From positions 96,181 through 160,180 of the forward strand of contig CAZHCW010000007.1 of assembly GCA_964531325.1 (NCBI GenBank): a DNA stretch of 64,000 bases, given 5' to 3'. This DNA comes from UTCHB3 sp964531325 (lineage in GTDB: Bacteria > Bacteroidota > Ignavibacteria > Ignavibacteriales > Ignavibacteriaceae). Position numbers and translations under genes: made by a program. The notes below the pieces were generated by a model. The model was not told the origin of the DNA. It saw only the letters and a list, made by a program, of their open reading frames with translations, and searched no databases. Position 1 is the stretch's first letter; every line of letters begins with the position of its first letter. Of this stretch, positions 42,185-51,605 are shown in pieces.

Positions 42185-43375
42185 CTAAAGCTCAACATGA
42201 GCGAGGTTAATAATCTCGGGGATGTTACGAATTTCTTCGAGGACACCATCCGTAAGAGGTTGTTTTAATTTAATCGTACATTTGGCAACCATACCGCCTG
42301 CAAAGATTTCATTTTCAACTTCCTCAATATTCACATCGTCTTTTTTCATAACATTAAGAATATTGGCAATTACACCCGGTTTGTCGTAGTGTTTAACAAC
42401 AAGCTGATAGTGTGATTCTTCCCAACGGGCTTTATTAACCCAATGAGCAATAACACCACTATTGATATAACCTCTGATGATATTAACGGTTTCTTCTGCA
42501 ACTGCATCCTGCGCCTGTTCAGTGGAGGCACCGATGTGGTGCGTGATGTAGATATTTTTGTTATTCATCAATTTGGATGAAACTTCGCCGGTTTTTCCTT
42601 CAGGTTCACCAACAAACACATCAAATCCACAGAAGATATTTTTCTCTTCAATTGCTTCGAGCAGATCATCTTCATCTATAACATCGGCACGGGAAGTATT
42701 GATCAGAATTGTATTTGGTTTCATCAATTTAAACATATCGCGATTAAAGAGTTTTCTGGTGCCGTCAGTCAGGGGAAGGTGAATAGTAATGATATCAAGA
42801 ATCGGAAGAATTTTATCCATTTCCGAGAATTCTTTAACTCCATAACCTTCAACTCTTGTAATGTCTTTGGCGTAAACATTCATCCCAAATGCAACAGCAC
42901 GGGCTGCAACTTCTTTACCGATATTGCCAAATCCGATAATTCCAAGATTTTTACCGTAGATACCCTGGGCTTTCGAGAAGAGGCCTTTGTTCCAAACTCC
43001 ATTTCTGAAATCGATAACATTATCAGGTATTTTTCTATCGATGGCAACCATCAAACCGATTGCGAGCTCTGCTACTGCTATCGAGTTTTTACCGGGGCAA
43101 TTGGTTACATAGATACCTTTTTTATTGGCAGCGGCGATGTTGATATTATTAACACCTGCACCGGCACGAACTATCAGGTTAAGTTTTTGAGAGGCATTAA
43201 TTGTGGCTTCATTCACTTTTGTTGAACGAACCACAATAATATCCACATCTTTGGCTACTTCCGGCATCTCGTTTTCGCCAAGTTTTGGTTGGTATATTAC
43301 ATCAAGGTCTTTTGATTTTAAGATATTGATGTATTTCTCCGGGAATTGGTCAGCGATTAATACTTTAAGTGTCAT
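42185..43375 (-). CDS. serA: D-3-phosphoglycerate dehydrogenase-like enzyme with ACT domain
   Basis: 396 residues. The D-isomer hydroxyacid dehydrogenase fold has GFGNIGKEVAARAVAFGMNVYAKD as NAD site, SRADVIDEDDLLEAIEE with the catalytic region and THHIGASTEQAQ with the catalytic His. A C-terminal ACT domain (HYDKPGVIANILNVMKKDDVNIEEVE, from ~330) is the serine-sensing module of the short SerA form. It oxidises 3-phosphoglycerate in the first step of serine synthesis. It is the last gene of the minus-strand run, 17 bp after hutU. Other 2-hydroxyacid dehydrogenases cannot be fully excluded, but the ACT domain favours SerA. Confidence 0.9.
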   Translation of the reverse strand: MTLKVLIADQFPEKYINILKSKDLDVIYQPKLGENEMPEVAKDVDIIVVRSTKVNEATINASQKLNLIVRAGAGVNNINIAAANKKGIYVTNCPGKNSIAVAELAIGLMVAIDRKIPDNVIDFRNGVWNKGLFSKAQGIYGKNLGIIGFGNIGKEVAARAVAFGMNVYAKDITRVEGYGVKEFSEMDKILPILDIITIHLPLTDGTRKLFNRDMFKLMKPNTILINTSRADVIDEDDLLEAIEEKNIFCGFDVFVGEPEGKTGEVSSKLMNNKNIYITHHIGASTEQAQDAVAEETVNIIRGYINSGVIAHWVNKARWEESHYQLVVKHYDKPGVIANILNVMKKDDVNIEEVENEIFAGGMVAKCTIKLKQPLTDGVLEEIRNIPEIINLAHVEL

Positions 43376-43392
43376 GATCTACTCCATATTTG

Positions 43393-45051
43393 TTATTTCA
43401 CGAAGGGGATTTTAACCGACTTCGTCTTTGCGTTGTTTATAGCGCGTTCGTATCCTGCGTCGGCATGGCGTGCAATACCCATACCGGGGTCAGAGGTTAA
43501 TACTCTCTCAATTCTTTTGGCAGCTTCGGGAGTTCCGTCAGCAACAATTACCATCCCGGCATGAATTGAATTACCGATTCCAACACCACCACCGTGATGA
43601 ACGGAGACCCATGAAGCACCATTTACCGAATTAATCAGTGCATTCAAAATTGGCCAGTCTGCAATTGCATCACTGCCGTCTTTCATCGCTTCAGTTTCCC
43701 TGTATGGGGAAGCAACAGAGCCACAATCGAGGTGGTCTCTACCAATTACAATGGGGGCTTTCACCTTTTTATCTGCCACAAGCTGATTAAAAATCAAACC
43801 CATTTTGGCTCTGTCACCATAACCAAGCCAACAGATTCTTGCCGGAAGTCCCTGAAAATGGACTTTTTTTCGTGCAAGGTTGAGCCAGTTGATCAGGGAT
43901 TTGTTTTCGGGGAAGGCAGCTTTCACAGCTTCGTCGGTCACATAAATATCTTCCGGATCTCCGGAGAGGGCTGCCCATCTGAAAGGTCCGTTTCCATCAC
44001 AAAATAGTGGTCTTATATATTCCGGCACAAATCCGGGGATGTCAAAAGCATTGTCCACACCATTGGCTTTTGCTTCACCTCTGATGTTGTTTCCATAATC
44101 GAATGTTACAGCACCTCTTTTGAGGAATTCGAGCATTGCTTTAAGGTGGACAGTGATTGTCTCTTTTGAAAGGGCAATATATTTATCCGGATTGGATTTA
44201 CGGAGTTTAAGAGCTTCTTCAAAAGAAATTCCCATCGGAACATAGCCATTAAGTGTATCGTGTGCCGAAGTTTGATCTGTAACTATGTCGGGCATAATAT
44301 TTCGCCTCAATAGTTCAGGGAGTACATCAGCGGCATTTCCCACCAAACCTACAGAGATGTTTTCGCCTTTGGCTTTGGCATCGAGCACAATTTTTAATGC
44401 TTCATCGAGATTTTCGCTTATAATATCGATATATCCGGTTTCGATTCTTTTTAAGATTCGGGATTTATCAACATCAATTCCAAGAAAAGTTGCACCGTTC
44501 ATAGTTGCAGCGAGTGGTTGAGCCCCACCCATTCCGCCCAGTCCTGCGGTAAGTAAAAGCTTTCCTTTAAGAGACCCGCCGAATTTCTGGCGTGCACACT
44601 CGGCGAAGGTTTCGTAAGTACCCTGGAGGATGCCTTGCGATCCGATGTATATCCAGCTTCCGGCAGTCATTTGTCCATACATAGTTAAGCCAAGTGCTTC
44701 AAGTCTTCTGAACTCGTCCCAAGTTCCCCATCGGGGAACGAGCATCGAGTTTGATATCAATACTCTTGGAGCATTTTCATGACTTTTAAAGATTGCAACC
44801 GGTTTACCCGACTGCACCAAAAGAGTCTCATCATTTTCGAGAGATTTGAGTGAATCGATGATTGCATCATAAGAATCCCAATTACGGGCAGCTTTTCCGC
44901 TTCCGCCGTAAACAATAAGTTCGGCAGGGTTTTCTGCTACATCGGGATCGAGATTGTTCATCAACATCCTCATGGCAGCTTCCTGCACCCATCCTTTACA
45001 GGAGAGTTCAGTTCCATGCGGAGCTCTTATAGTTTTAACTTCATCTACCAT
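43393..45051 (-). CDS. hutU: Urocanate hydratase
   Basis: 552 residues, normal length. It converts urocanate to imidazolonepropionate using NAD as electrophilic cofactor, step two of histidine breakdown. Visible motifs: the N-terminal RAPHGTELSCKGWVQEAAMRML, VYGGSGKAARNWDSY, GGMGGAQPLAATMNGATFLG at the NAD site, DQTSAHDTLNGY and CWLGYGDRAKMGLIFN. No hutH, hutI or hutG lies near it; the neighbours are adenosine deaminase and serA instead. One base separates it from the unknown gene upstream. Confidence 0.96.
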   Translation of the reverse strand: MVDEVKTIRAPHGTELSCKGWVQEAAMRMLMNNLDPDVAENPAELIVYGGSGKAARNWDSYDAIIDSLKSLENDETLLVQSGKPVAIFKSHENAPRVLISNSMLVPRWGTWDEFRRLEALGLTMYGQMTAGSWIYIGSQGILQGTYETFAECARQKFGGSLKGKLLLTAGLGGMGGAQPLAATMNGATFLGIDVDKSRILKRIETGYIDIISENLDEALKIVLDAKAKGENISVGLVGNAADVLPELLRRNIMPDIVTDQTSAHDTLNGYVPMGISFEEALKLRKSNPDKYIALSKETITVHLKAMLEFLKRGAVTFDYGNNIRGEAKANGVDNAFDIPGFVPEYIRPLFCDGNGPFRWAALSGDPEDIYVTDEAVKAAFPENKSLINWLNLARKKVHFQGLPARICWLGYGDRAKMGLIFNQLVADKKVKAPIVIGRDHLDCGSVASPYRETEAMKDGSDAIADWPILNALINSVNGASWVSVHHGGGVGIGNSIHAGMVIVADGTPEAAKRIERVLTSDPGMGIARHADAGYERAINNAKTKSVKIPFVK

Positions 45052-45052
45052 A

Positions 45053-45394
45053 CTATTTTTCCGTAAAATATTGGTTCAATATTTTCGTGTATTGTTTTTC
45101 GAGGGAAGACAGCAGATATTTTTTAATAAAACCTGCTGTTGCAATCTGTTTTTTCATTGTTGTAAGTTGCAATGAAAGGAGATTTTTTAGCGAAAAATAT
45201 TCATCCTTTGTAAATTTTGGTGCGTCTGATTCATTCAGTTTATCAAGAATCGAATTAAAGAGCCGGTTTTGTTTAACCATATTTACATCCTGGCTGCCTT
45301 CTGTTTGTTGAGCGGCTTTCTTCAGGAACTGATTAACTATTTTTTTGTCATTTTTTTCGAATTCGAGAGTATAATTTCTAATGCTGATCTTCAT
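45053..45394 (-). CDS. Unknown small protein between adenosine deaminase and hutU
   Basis: 113 residues, lysine- and glutamine-rich, no signal peptide, no cysteine and no known motif. Prediction by eye is nearly all helical after a short beta-strand (KISIRNYTLEF). The acidic/basic pattern (FTKDEYFSLKNLLSLQLTTMKKQ) suits a small helical bundle. It lies 6 bp after adenosine deaminase and 1 bp before hutU, so it is certainly expressed with them. Its absence from typical hut loci makes it an odd constant of this operon, if conserved. Function unknown. Confidence 0.7.
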   Translation of the reverse strand: MKISIRNYTLEFEKNDKKIVNQFLKKAAQQTEGSQDVNMVKQNRLFNSILDKLNESDAPKFTKDEYFSLKNLLSLQLTTMKKQIATAGFIKKYLLSSLEKQYTKILNQYFTEK

Positions 45395-45400
45395 AAAATC

Positions 45401-46525
45401 CTATAATTGTAGGGATGTCAGTTTATTTCTCATATTGAGGAAACCGGGCTTAATCACATCATAAATGAGTTTAATTCTTTCAGTATGGTGTATAAAAGCA
45501 GATTTCATAGCGTTAATCGTTATTTTTTCCACATCGTCGAGGTTCAGATCAAAAGTCTGAACAGCGGTGACAAATTCTTTGGTCATGGAAGTATCACTCA
45601 TCAGGCAATTATCAGTATTGATGGTTACCCTGAATTTATTCTTATAAAGAATCTTAAAAGGATGTTTTTCAAGTGATTCAACCGCTCCGGTGTGAACATT
45701 ACTCAGGAGGCAACACTCAATCGGAATTCTTTTGTCGAGGACATACTGAGCGAGATCGCCAAGGCCGGTAACTGTTTCGCCGTCGTCGCCTATGGTCATA
45801 TCTTCGATGAGCCGGGTTCCATGTCCGATTCTGTGAGCACCACACCATTGAATAGCCTGCCAGATTGATTCTTTACCAAACGCTTCGCCGGCATGGATCG
45901 TAATGTTAAAATTTTCTCTCTGGATATATTCAAAAGCGTCGATATGTTTTTTGGGAGGGTAACCACCTTCTTCACCTGCAAGATCAAAACCGACCACACC
46001 TTTTTTTCGGTAATTGACTGCAAGTTCTGCAATTTCAAGAGTGTCTTGCATGTTTCTCATTCCGCAGAGGAGTAATCCATATTCAACTTTATATTTTTGT
46101 TTACCCTCTTCAAGCCCTTCAAGCACGGCAGAGACCACATCGTCCATATAAAGCCCTTTTAAGGTATGGAAGATTGGTGCAAATCTGATTTCGATGTAGC
46201 AGACACCATCGTTGTACATGTCTTCCATCATCTCAAAAGCAACTCTTTTGAGAGCTTCTTTTGTTTGCATAACAGCACAGGTATGTTCAAATCCCTGGAG
46301 ATATTCAACAAGATTTCCTTTGTTGGCGCCACGATGAAACCAGTTTTTTAACTCGACCGGGTTCTCAGTCGGGAGTTTATCATAATTGATTTCCCGTGCA
46401 AGTTCAATAATTGTTTCAGGACGGAGAGTTCCGTCGAGATGTTCGTGCAGAAGCACTTTGGGGACAGTTTTAATAATTTCTTCGATTGTCAAGAAAAACC
46501 TCTTTTTAAACATTAAATTTATCAT
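45401..46525 (-). CDS. add: Adenosine deaminase
   Basis: 374 residues; ATG at 46525 or the in-frame ATG 46513 are both possible starts. It hydrolyses adenosine (or deoxyadenosine) to inosine. The TIM-barrel zinc site is visible: HEHLDGTLRPE (H-x-H), ITIHAGEAFG with catalytic Glu, HRIGHGTRL with zinc His, and RVTINTDNCLMSDTSMTKEF with the zinc-binding Asp. The residue after that Asp is Asn rather than the Asp of mammalian ADA, as in many bacterial members. It heads the minus-strand operon ada-unknown-hutU-serA. Confidence 0.92.
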   Translation of the reverse strand: MINLMFKKRFFLTIEEIIKTVPKVLLHEHLDGTLRPETIIELAREINYDKLPTENPVELKNWFHRGANKGNLVEYLQGFEHTCAVMQTKEALKRVAFEMMEDMYNDGVCYIEIRFAPIFHTLKGLYMDDVVSAVLEGLEEGKQKYKVEYGLLLCGMRNMQDTLEIAELAVNYRKKGVVGFDLAGEEGGYPPKKHIDAFEYIQRENFNITIHAGEAFGKESIWQAIQWCGAHRIGHGTRLIEDMTIGDDGETVTGLGDLAQYVLDKRIPIECCLLSNVHTGAVESLEKHPFKILYKNKFRVTINTDNCLMSDTSMTKEFVTAVQTFDLNLDDVEKITINAMKSAFIHHTERIKLIYDVIKPGFLNMRNKLTSLQL

Positions 46526-46656
46526 TAATCTACAAGAAAATCAATTAAGTTTCCCATAAACTGACTGAAATATTAGAAAGTAGTTTATAAATCTTGGTTA
46601 AACAATCAATAATGAGTAATTTAGTACACCATAATTTTTGAAACTTTGGAGAAAAA

Positions 46657-47823
46657 ATGAAACAAATAAACATCCTTTTGTCAGGTTTAATTCTTTTAAG
46701 CTTGATGTTTTCCGGATATCAGTGTTCTTCAGCTGAATTATCCAGCGCAAAACTTTATATTCAGCAGAAGAATTGGGACAAAGCTGTTGAGTCATTAAAT
46801 AAAGAAGTTGCCAAGAACCCCAAAAGTGACGAAGGTTACTATCTGTTGGGTCTTGTGAGCAAAGAAAAAGACGATATACAGGGAATGGTTGAGAATTTTA
46901 ACAAATCGCTTGGGATCAGTGCAAAATTTCAGAAAGAAATTGAATTAATCAAACAGTCTGCGTGGGCTGAATCATTTAATGCCGGTGTAAACAACTACAA
47001 TAAAGCAGCTCAATCGAAGTCAAAAGATACTACCGCAATCTTTCTTGATAAATCTTTAGAGAAATTTAATTCTGCCATTTTTCTTGAGCCTGATTCAATC
47101 GAAGCTTACAAAATTGTATCGATGATCTACCTGAATAAAGGTGAGTACGACAATGCAATACCTGTTTTACAGAAGATAATTGACAAACAGGGTTCAGATT
47201 TTGCATATGCTCAGCTCGCTGAGATACATGTGAAAAAAGGCGAAACCAAACAAACCATGTATAAATCGAGCAAAAACAGTGCTGACAGTGTTGCATATAT
47301 GCAGAGCTTTAACACAGCATTAAATATTGCAAAAGAAGGACTTAACAAACACCCGGGTAATGAATTACTTCTTCAGACACTCGCCAGTGTATATGGATAT
47401 CTGAATAAAGCAGAAGAAGGTGCCGCACTTTTTGAGGCTGAAGTGAAGAAAAATCCAAACAATAAACTCAGCAGACTTTATTACGGTATTTTCCTTACAA
47501 ACATTTTGAACTACACAGCTGCAGTTCAGGAATTTGCTGAAGTAATTAAACTTGATCCAAATTACTTTGAAGCTTATTATTTCGAAGCTTTTGCTTATTA
47601 CAACTGGGGTCTTACCATACTGAAAAAAGCTGAACAGTTGAAAGAAGACGGCAGAGCTGAAGCAAAACCAAGATTTGAATCGTGTATTACGAATGCAAAA
47701 TTGTATGTTGAAAAAATGCCAAACGAGAAAAAAGGTTACGATCTGCTTTTCAAGGCATATTCAAGATTAAGCATGACCAAAGAAGCTGAAGAAGTTCAGA
47801 AAAAATTATCAGAAATGAAGTAA
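46657..47823 (+). CDS. Exported TPR-repeat protein
   Basis: 388 residues. A signal peptide (INILLSGLILLSLMFSG) ends near Cys23, but the residue before it is Gln rather than Gly/Ala/Ser, so the lipobox is imperfect and lipidation is uncertain. From about 30 on, the protein is a chain of tetratricopeptide-like helices (KNWDKAVESLNKEVAKNPKSDEGYYLLG, later units at ~140, 215, 250, 290). TPR solenoids make protein-protein contacts. A TPR-rich envelope protein could belong to an outer-membrane assembly or gliding machine. DUF3467 follows after 4 bp. Confidence 0.85.
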   Translation: MKQINILLSGLILLSLMFSGYQCSSAELSSAKLYIQQKNWDKAVESLNKEVAKNPKSDEGYYLLGLVSKEKDDIQGMVENFNKSLGISAKFQKEIELIKQSAWAESFNAGVNNYNKAAQSKSKDTTAIFLDKSLEKFNSAIFLEPDSIEAYKIVSMIYLNKGEYDNAIPVLQKIIDKQGSDFAYAQLAEIHVKKGETKQTMYKSSKNSADSVAYMQSFNTALNIAKEGLNKHPGNELLLQTLASVYGYLNKAEEGAALFEAEVKKNPNNKLSRLYYGIFLTNILNYTAAVQEFAEVIKLDPNYFEAYYFEAFAYYNWGLTILKKAEQLKEDGRAEAKPRFESCITNAKLYVEKMPNEKKGYDLLFKAYSRLSMTKEAEEVQKKLSEMK

Positions 47824-47827
47824 TAGA

Positions 47828-48163
47828 ATGAGTCAGAATCCAAAAGATCCAATCCAGCCTCAGCAACAACAGTTAAATGTTGAACTGGGCGAAAAGGAAG
47901 CAGAAGGCATTTATTCGAATCTGGCGTTTATCACACATTCTCCTGCAGAATTTGTGATAGATTTCACCCGGATCTTACCGGGTTTGCAGAAAGCCAAGGT
48001 AATGTCGAGGATTATAACAACTCCTCAACACGCCAAGATGCTTCTTCGGGCACTTGCAGATAATATCGACAAATATGAAGCCCGTTTTGGTGAAATAAAT
48101 GTCGATTTCCCGCAGGAGCAAACTTTTGGTTTTCCGCCTCCCAGAACGGAAAAGTTTAACTAA
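47828..48163 (+). CDS. DUF3467 domain-containing protein
   Basis: 111 residues. SNLAFITHSPAEFVIDFTRILPG and VMSRIITTPQHAKMLLRALADNIDKYEARFG are the conserved DUF3467 core, a short all-beta-plus-helix family of unknown function found in bacteria and archaea. The N-terminal 20 residues are Gln/Pro-rich and disordered. It is 4 bp from the TPR gene, probably one operon. A perfect terminator follows. Cytosolic: no signal. Confidence 0.88.
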   Translation: MSQNPKDPIQPQQQQLNVELGEKEAEGIYSNLAFITHSPAEFVIDFTRILPGLQKAKVMSRIITTPQHAKMLLRALADNIDKYEARFGEINVDFPQEQTFGFPPPRTEKFN

Positions 48164-48177
48164 CACTCCTTTTTCTG

Positions 48178-48209
48178 AAAGGCTGCCTTCTCCGGCAGCC
48201 TTTTTTTTT
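48178..48209 (+). terminator. Intrinsic terminator after the DUF3467 gene
   Basis: GGCTGCC / GGCAGCC stem (48181-48187 with 48194-48200), extended by A-T pairs, 6-nt loop, then nine T. Confidence 0.92.
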
Positions 48210-48259
48210 GATCTACATCACGAATTCCGGAAATTAGATAAAATAAGTTGCACAATAGA

Positions 48260-48287
48260 TTGCAATTGTTTTTTTTCTTATTAAATT
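48260..48287 (+). promoter_or_regulatory. Possible promoter of the small T9SS cargo gene
   Basis: TTGCAA (48260-48265), 16 bp and TAAATT (48282-48287) lie between the terminator and the gene at 48394. Plausible, but only moderately close to consensus, and the leader would be about 100 nt. Confidence 0.35.
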
Positions 48288-48393
48288 CCGTTATTAATCT
48301 CAGGAACATTGCAAACGGTCGATCGTGAGCATTGTCTATTGAATCTAATAGTCTTTATCAGAAACATCATCATCAAACTTAGGAGTATTCTCT

Positions 48394-49323
48394 ATGAGAA
48401 GAATCTTACTTTTCACCGCATTTGTGATGCTAACAGGTATGCTTCACGCACAACCCGGGCAGAACAAAATTAATGTGCTCGTCTCAATAAAATGCACCAA
48501 CGCGCCACAGTTTTCTATTTGGAACGACACAATCCGTGAAGGAGAAATGTACTCGATGCGAGCGACAAATCTTCCTTCGCCGTACAATGTAGCCCAATCT
48601 CTTTATAATTCAATGGTTGGGTCATATTTCATGTTTGAAAACGGGTGTATCGACACCAATATCCAGGTGAGAATCACTTTTTCGAATGTAAATTGCAGTA
48701 ATGGTTTGTTTGTTCCGGCAAATGCACTGAGTCTGTTTTTTAGCTGGAGAGTTGAAGTTTTTACTTTCGATGGAATAGATCCATTACCAAGTCCGTTCAC
48801 TTTCAATTCACCAAACAAATTCAAACTCGTTATCAAAAAATCTGGTTTGTTTAATGCATTTGTGCAGCAATCAGGGCTAAATCCTGCGGCACTTCTGGCA
48901 TTTGCATATTTGCAGGGAACAGGAACTTTTGATCTGACCGGAATCACCACAGAAAATTTTAGTGATTCCATAAGAGTGAGGATTTCGCATTTTTCCGATG
49001 TTGTCGGGAGTACACAGCAAGGATTAGTGGGAGTTAACGAAGTTCTTTCCGGCATTCCAGAGAATTTTGCATTGGAACAGAACTATCCAAACCCCTTTAA
49101 CCCGTCAACGAGGATTCGTTATTCAGTACCTGAAAGGTCTGAAGTTTCGCTTACAGTGTATGACATTATGGGCGTGGAAGTTGCAAGTCTGGTTAATGAA
49201 GTGAAGGAAGCCGGTAATTATGAAACCGGTTTTGATGCTTCCGGACTACCATCGGGCATGTACCTTTACAAATTGAGAGCCGGTTCTGTTGTGATCAACA
49301 AGAAGATGCTTCTTGTAAAATAA
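48394..49323 (+). CDS. Small secreted protein with T9SS sorting tail
   Basis: 309 residues. Signal peptide to about residue 19 (LLFTAFVMLTGMLHAQ). The middle ~200 residues are beta-rich with no known domain; four cysteines could form disulfides. The last ~85 residues (FALEQNYPNPFNPSTRIRY ... GMYLYKLRAGSVVINKKMLLVK) are a T9SS type A sorting domain, nearly the same as those at 17792 and 60249. It is transcribed alone, with AGGAG before the start and ~200 bp of non-coding DNA behind it. Confidence 0.88.
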   Translation: MRRILLFTAFVMLTGMLHAQPGQNKINVLVSIKCTNAPQFSIWNDTIREGEMYSMRATNLPSPYNVAQSLYNSMVGSYFMFENGCIDTNIQVRITFSNVNCSNGLFVPANALSLFFSWRVEVFTFDGIDPLPSPFTFNSPNKFKLVIKKSGLFNAFVQQSGLNPAALLAFAYLQGTGTFDLTGITTENFSDSIRVRISHFSDVVGSTQQGLVGVNEVLSGIPENFALEQNYPNPFNPSTRIRYSVPERSEVSLTVYDIMGVEVASLVNEVKEAGNYETGFDASGLPSGMYLYKLRAGSVVINKKMLLVK

Positions 49324-49519
49324 TCGACGGCACGGTCATCACTTTTCTTAAGAGGGAGTGTGATAAGAGAAAGACTTAAGAAGAAAATAAGCCTGTTTCC
49401 CTTGTTGCACTTCCTTTTTAAGTGTAGGGTGTAAAAATCTTTACAAATAATTTGCAAACGAGTGAAAATATAGGTAATTTAACTCATAATCGAAAAATAT
49501 TTACAAAAAAGAGACCTCA

Positions 49520-51595
49520 ATGAAGAATTTCTACAAGAGCTTGGCAAGTAAGACGGGGGTCTTCTCCGGGCTGCTTCTATTACTGTTTACCGGATGTGAG
49601 GTAAAGGAACCGATAGCCCCGGTGTGGGATGTTGAGTTGAATCTTCCGTTCGTGAATCGCACTTACTCAATGAAGGAAATTGTTGAGAGGGATACATCAA
49701 GCCTTAAATTACGGAGTGACACAGCGATAATCGTCTATGAGCAGACGCAAGAGTTAAATTCTGTGCAAATTGAAAACAGAATGACTTTGGATGCTGAGAC
49801 AAAAAACATAAAAACAACAGTTGGAGCGATAAAAGTAAACACTGTGGCATCAATCAACGATGAGATAAAAATGACTCAATGGTTGAATGTTACACCCGGA
49901 CAACAACAGGTGGTTCCTTCTGTTAGTAATACTCTTGTTGTTCAAGATATGAAGAAAATAACTTCATTTGAGGTTGCCGAGTTTAATGCGGGAACGATGT
50001 CATTAAAGATCAGGAATGAAAACGGCCCTATCTCAATGACGATAAGTCGTGTGATTATACGATCGGCTAAAAATTATACCTATCGAGGAGCAACAATAGC
50101 CGAAAACACAAGACTTCTTACAGATAACACAACCTTTACTCTTAATCAAAATCAGGAGAGAACACTTGTTTTTGCTCTGACGGGCCAGAAACTTGTTGAT
50201 TCACTCAGAGTTGAAGTTCTCTTGTCCTCGCCGGGAAGTGGTGGAAACACAGTTTTGGTTCCTGCCAATCCTGTTACAAAAATTACCGCAGACTTCGCAA
50301 ATCTTGGCATCAGTGGTGTAAAAGCTGTTATTCCACAGCAGAACCCGATAGTTAAGAGTGATGTGATAAAAATTGATGATTCAACTCAATATACACAGAT
50401 GAAATTTGAAACCGGCAAGTTGGATATCAGCGTCAAAAATTCCGTTGATATGCCGCTTCAAGTTACTATCACAGTAAATGAGTTGAAAAAACCGGATGGC
50501 ACTAATTTTTCACAGGTAGTAAATGTACCCGCAAAAGGAACGGGGACAGTCGCCATACCGGACATGAAAAATTATTTATTGAATTCCGGTGGAGTGCTTA
50601 AAAACACTGTTACTTATCAGGCGAGTGCAGTTAACACTGTACAGACCGGAGTAACAAGCACAGTACTCAGTAGTGACAGTATTGTCTCAACCATTTCAAT
50701 GAACAATCTGGTAATTTCCTCAATAACAGGGAAAGTTAAACCTGTACAACTTCGCGTTGTTGAGTCAAACATCGGAATTAATCTGAAAGACTTACAAGGT
50801 AAATTTAAGTTTGGCAAAATTGATCTTGCTGATTCAGATATTAAACTTTTAGTTCAAAAAGCCACAAGTTTTGAGGTTCGTTTTACCGGGAAACTGAGAG
50901 GTACAAACGGAGTACAAACGGCTGAGTTGGACCTTCCCGTAACTATTATGGGCACCGGGCTCACGACAATGAAACTTGATCCCAAAAAAGTGGAGACTTT
51001 TATAGCCTCATTCCAAAACGATCTTCCAAATACAATGACAGTGGTTGGTGTCACAACTCTGAACCCAAATTTTAAAGAGGGGACTGCCACCTCTGTAGAT
51101 TCAGTTTATGGATTTGCGAATTTGGATTTTCCGCTCCATGTGGGAATTACCAACGGATCATTTATCGACACTGTGGCTGTTGAATTCTCATCGGATGATT
51201 CATCAAAAATTGCCAATTCAAACACTGCCGACATCACAATGAAAATCGAAAACGGAATGGCTGCAGGAGTAACTCTTGGTGGTAAGTTTGTGGATGGTAA
51301 CTATAACTATATCATGAATATGATCCCCAAAAATACCGGAAACGATTCTTTGGTTGTTATAGCCGGTGCAGCTGTTGGACCTGATAACAAGGTCTTAACA
51401 CCAACAAATAAAGATATTCTAATCAAATTGGTGAAAAATGATTTTAAAAACTTTACCAGGGTTAAATATCTGATATTTGAAATGAAAGTAAATACCTCAA
51501 AGCCAAACACTGCACCTGTGAAGTTTTATCCATTGGATAAACTTAAGATGCGAGCGTTTGGTAAATTCTCATATAAAGTTGACCCGGGAAATTAG
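49520..51595 (+). CDS. Large lipoprotein of unknown function
   Basis: 691 residues. The lipobox LLLFTGC26 is textbook, so this is an outer-membrane or periplasmic lipoprotein. After it comes EVKEPIAPVWDVELNLPFVNRTYSM, a start seen in Ignavibacterial surface lipoproteins, then a long all-beta protein with repeating Asn/Thr-rich sandwich-like units. No cysteine pairs, no catalytic motif. The next gene begins 10 bp later and encodes a barrel, so the two probably form one complex (lipoprotein plus outer-membrane partner). No known family recognised. Confidence 0.72.
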   Translation: MKNFYKSLASKTGVFSGLLLLLFTGCEVKEPIAPVWDVELNLPFVNRTYSMKEIVERDTSSLKLRSDTAIIVYEQTQELNSVQIENRMTLDAETKNIKTTVGAIKVNTVASINDEIKMTQWLNVTPGQQQVVPSVSNTLVVQDMKKITSFEVAEFNAGTMSLKIRNENGPISMTISRVIIRSAKNYTYRGATIAENTRLLTDNTTFTLNQNQERTLVFALTGQKLVDSLRVEVLLSSPGSGGNTVLVPANPVTKITADFANLGISGVKAVIPQQNPIVKSDVIKIDDSTQYTQMKFETGKLDISVKNSVDMPLQVTITVNELKKPDGTNFSQVVNVPAKGTGTVAIPDMKNYLLNSGGVLKNTVTYQASAVNTVQTGVTSTVLSSDSIVSTISMNNLVISSITGKVKPVQLRVVESNIGINLKDLQGKFKFGKIDLADSDIKLLVQKATSFEVRFTGKLRGTNGVQTAELDLPVTIMGTGLTTMKLDPKKVETFIASFQNDLPNTMTVVGVTTLNPNFKEGTATSVDSVYGFANLDFPLHVGITNGSFIDTVAVEFSSDDSSKIANSNTADITMKIENGMAAGVTLGGKFVDGNYNYIMNMIPKNTGNDSLVVIAGAAVGPDNKVLTPTNKDILIKLVKNDFKNFTRVKYLIFEMKVNTSKPNTAPVKFYPLDKLKMRAFGKFSYKVDPGN

Positions 51596-51605
51596 AGGTA
51601 CTACA

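Noticed and set aside
46657..47823. Lipoprotein assignment for the TPR protein
   Set aside because: The residue before Cys23 is Gln, outside the usual lipobox; export is likely but lipidation is not supported.
48603..49055. 150-codon minus-strand frame
   Set aside because: Shadow of the T9SS cargo gene at 48394; no start signal.
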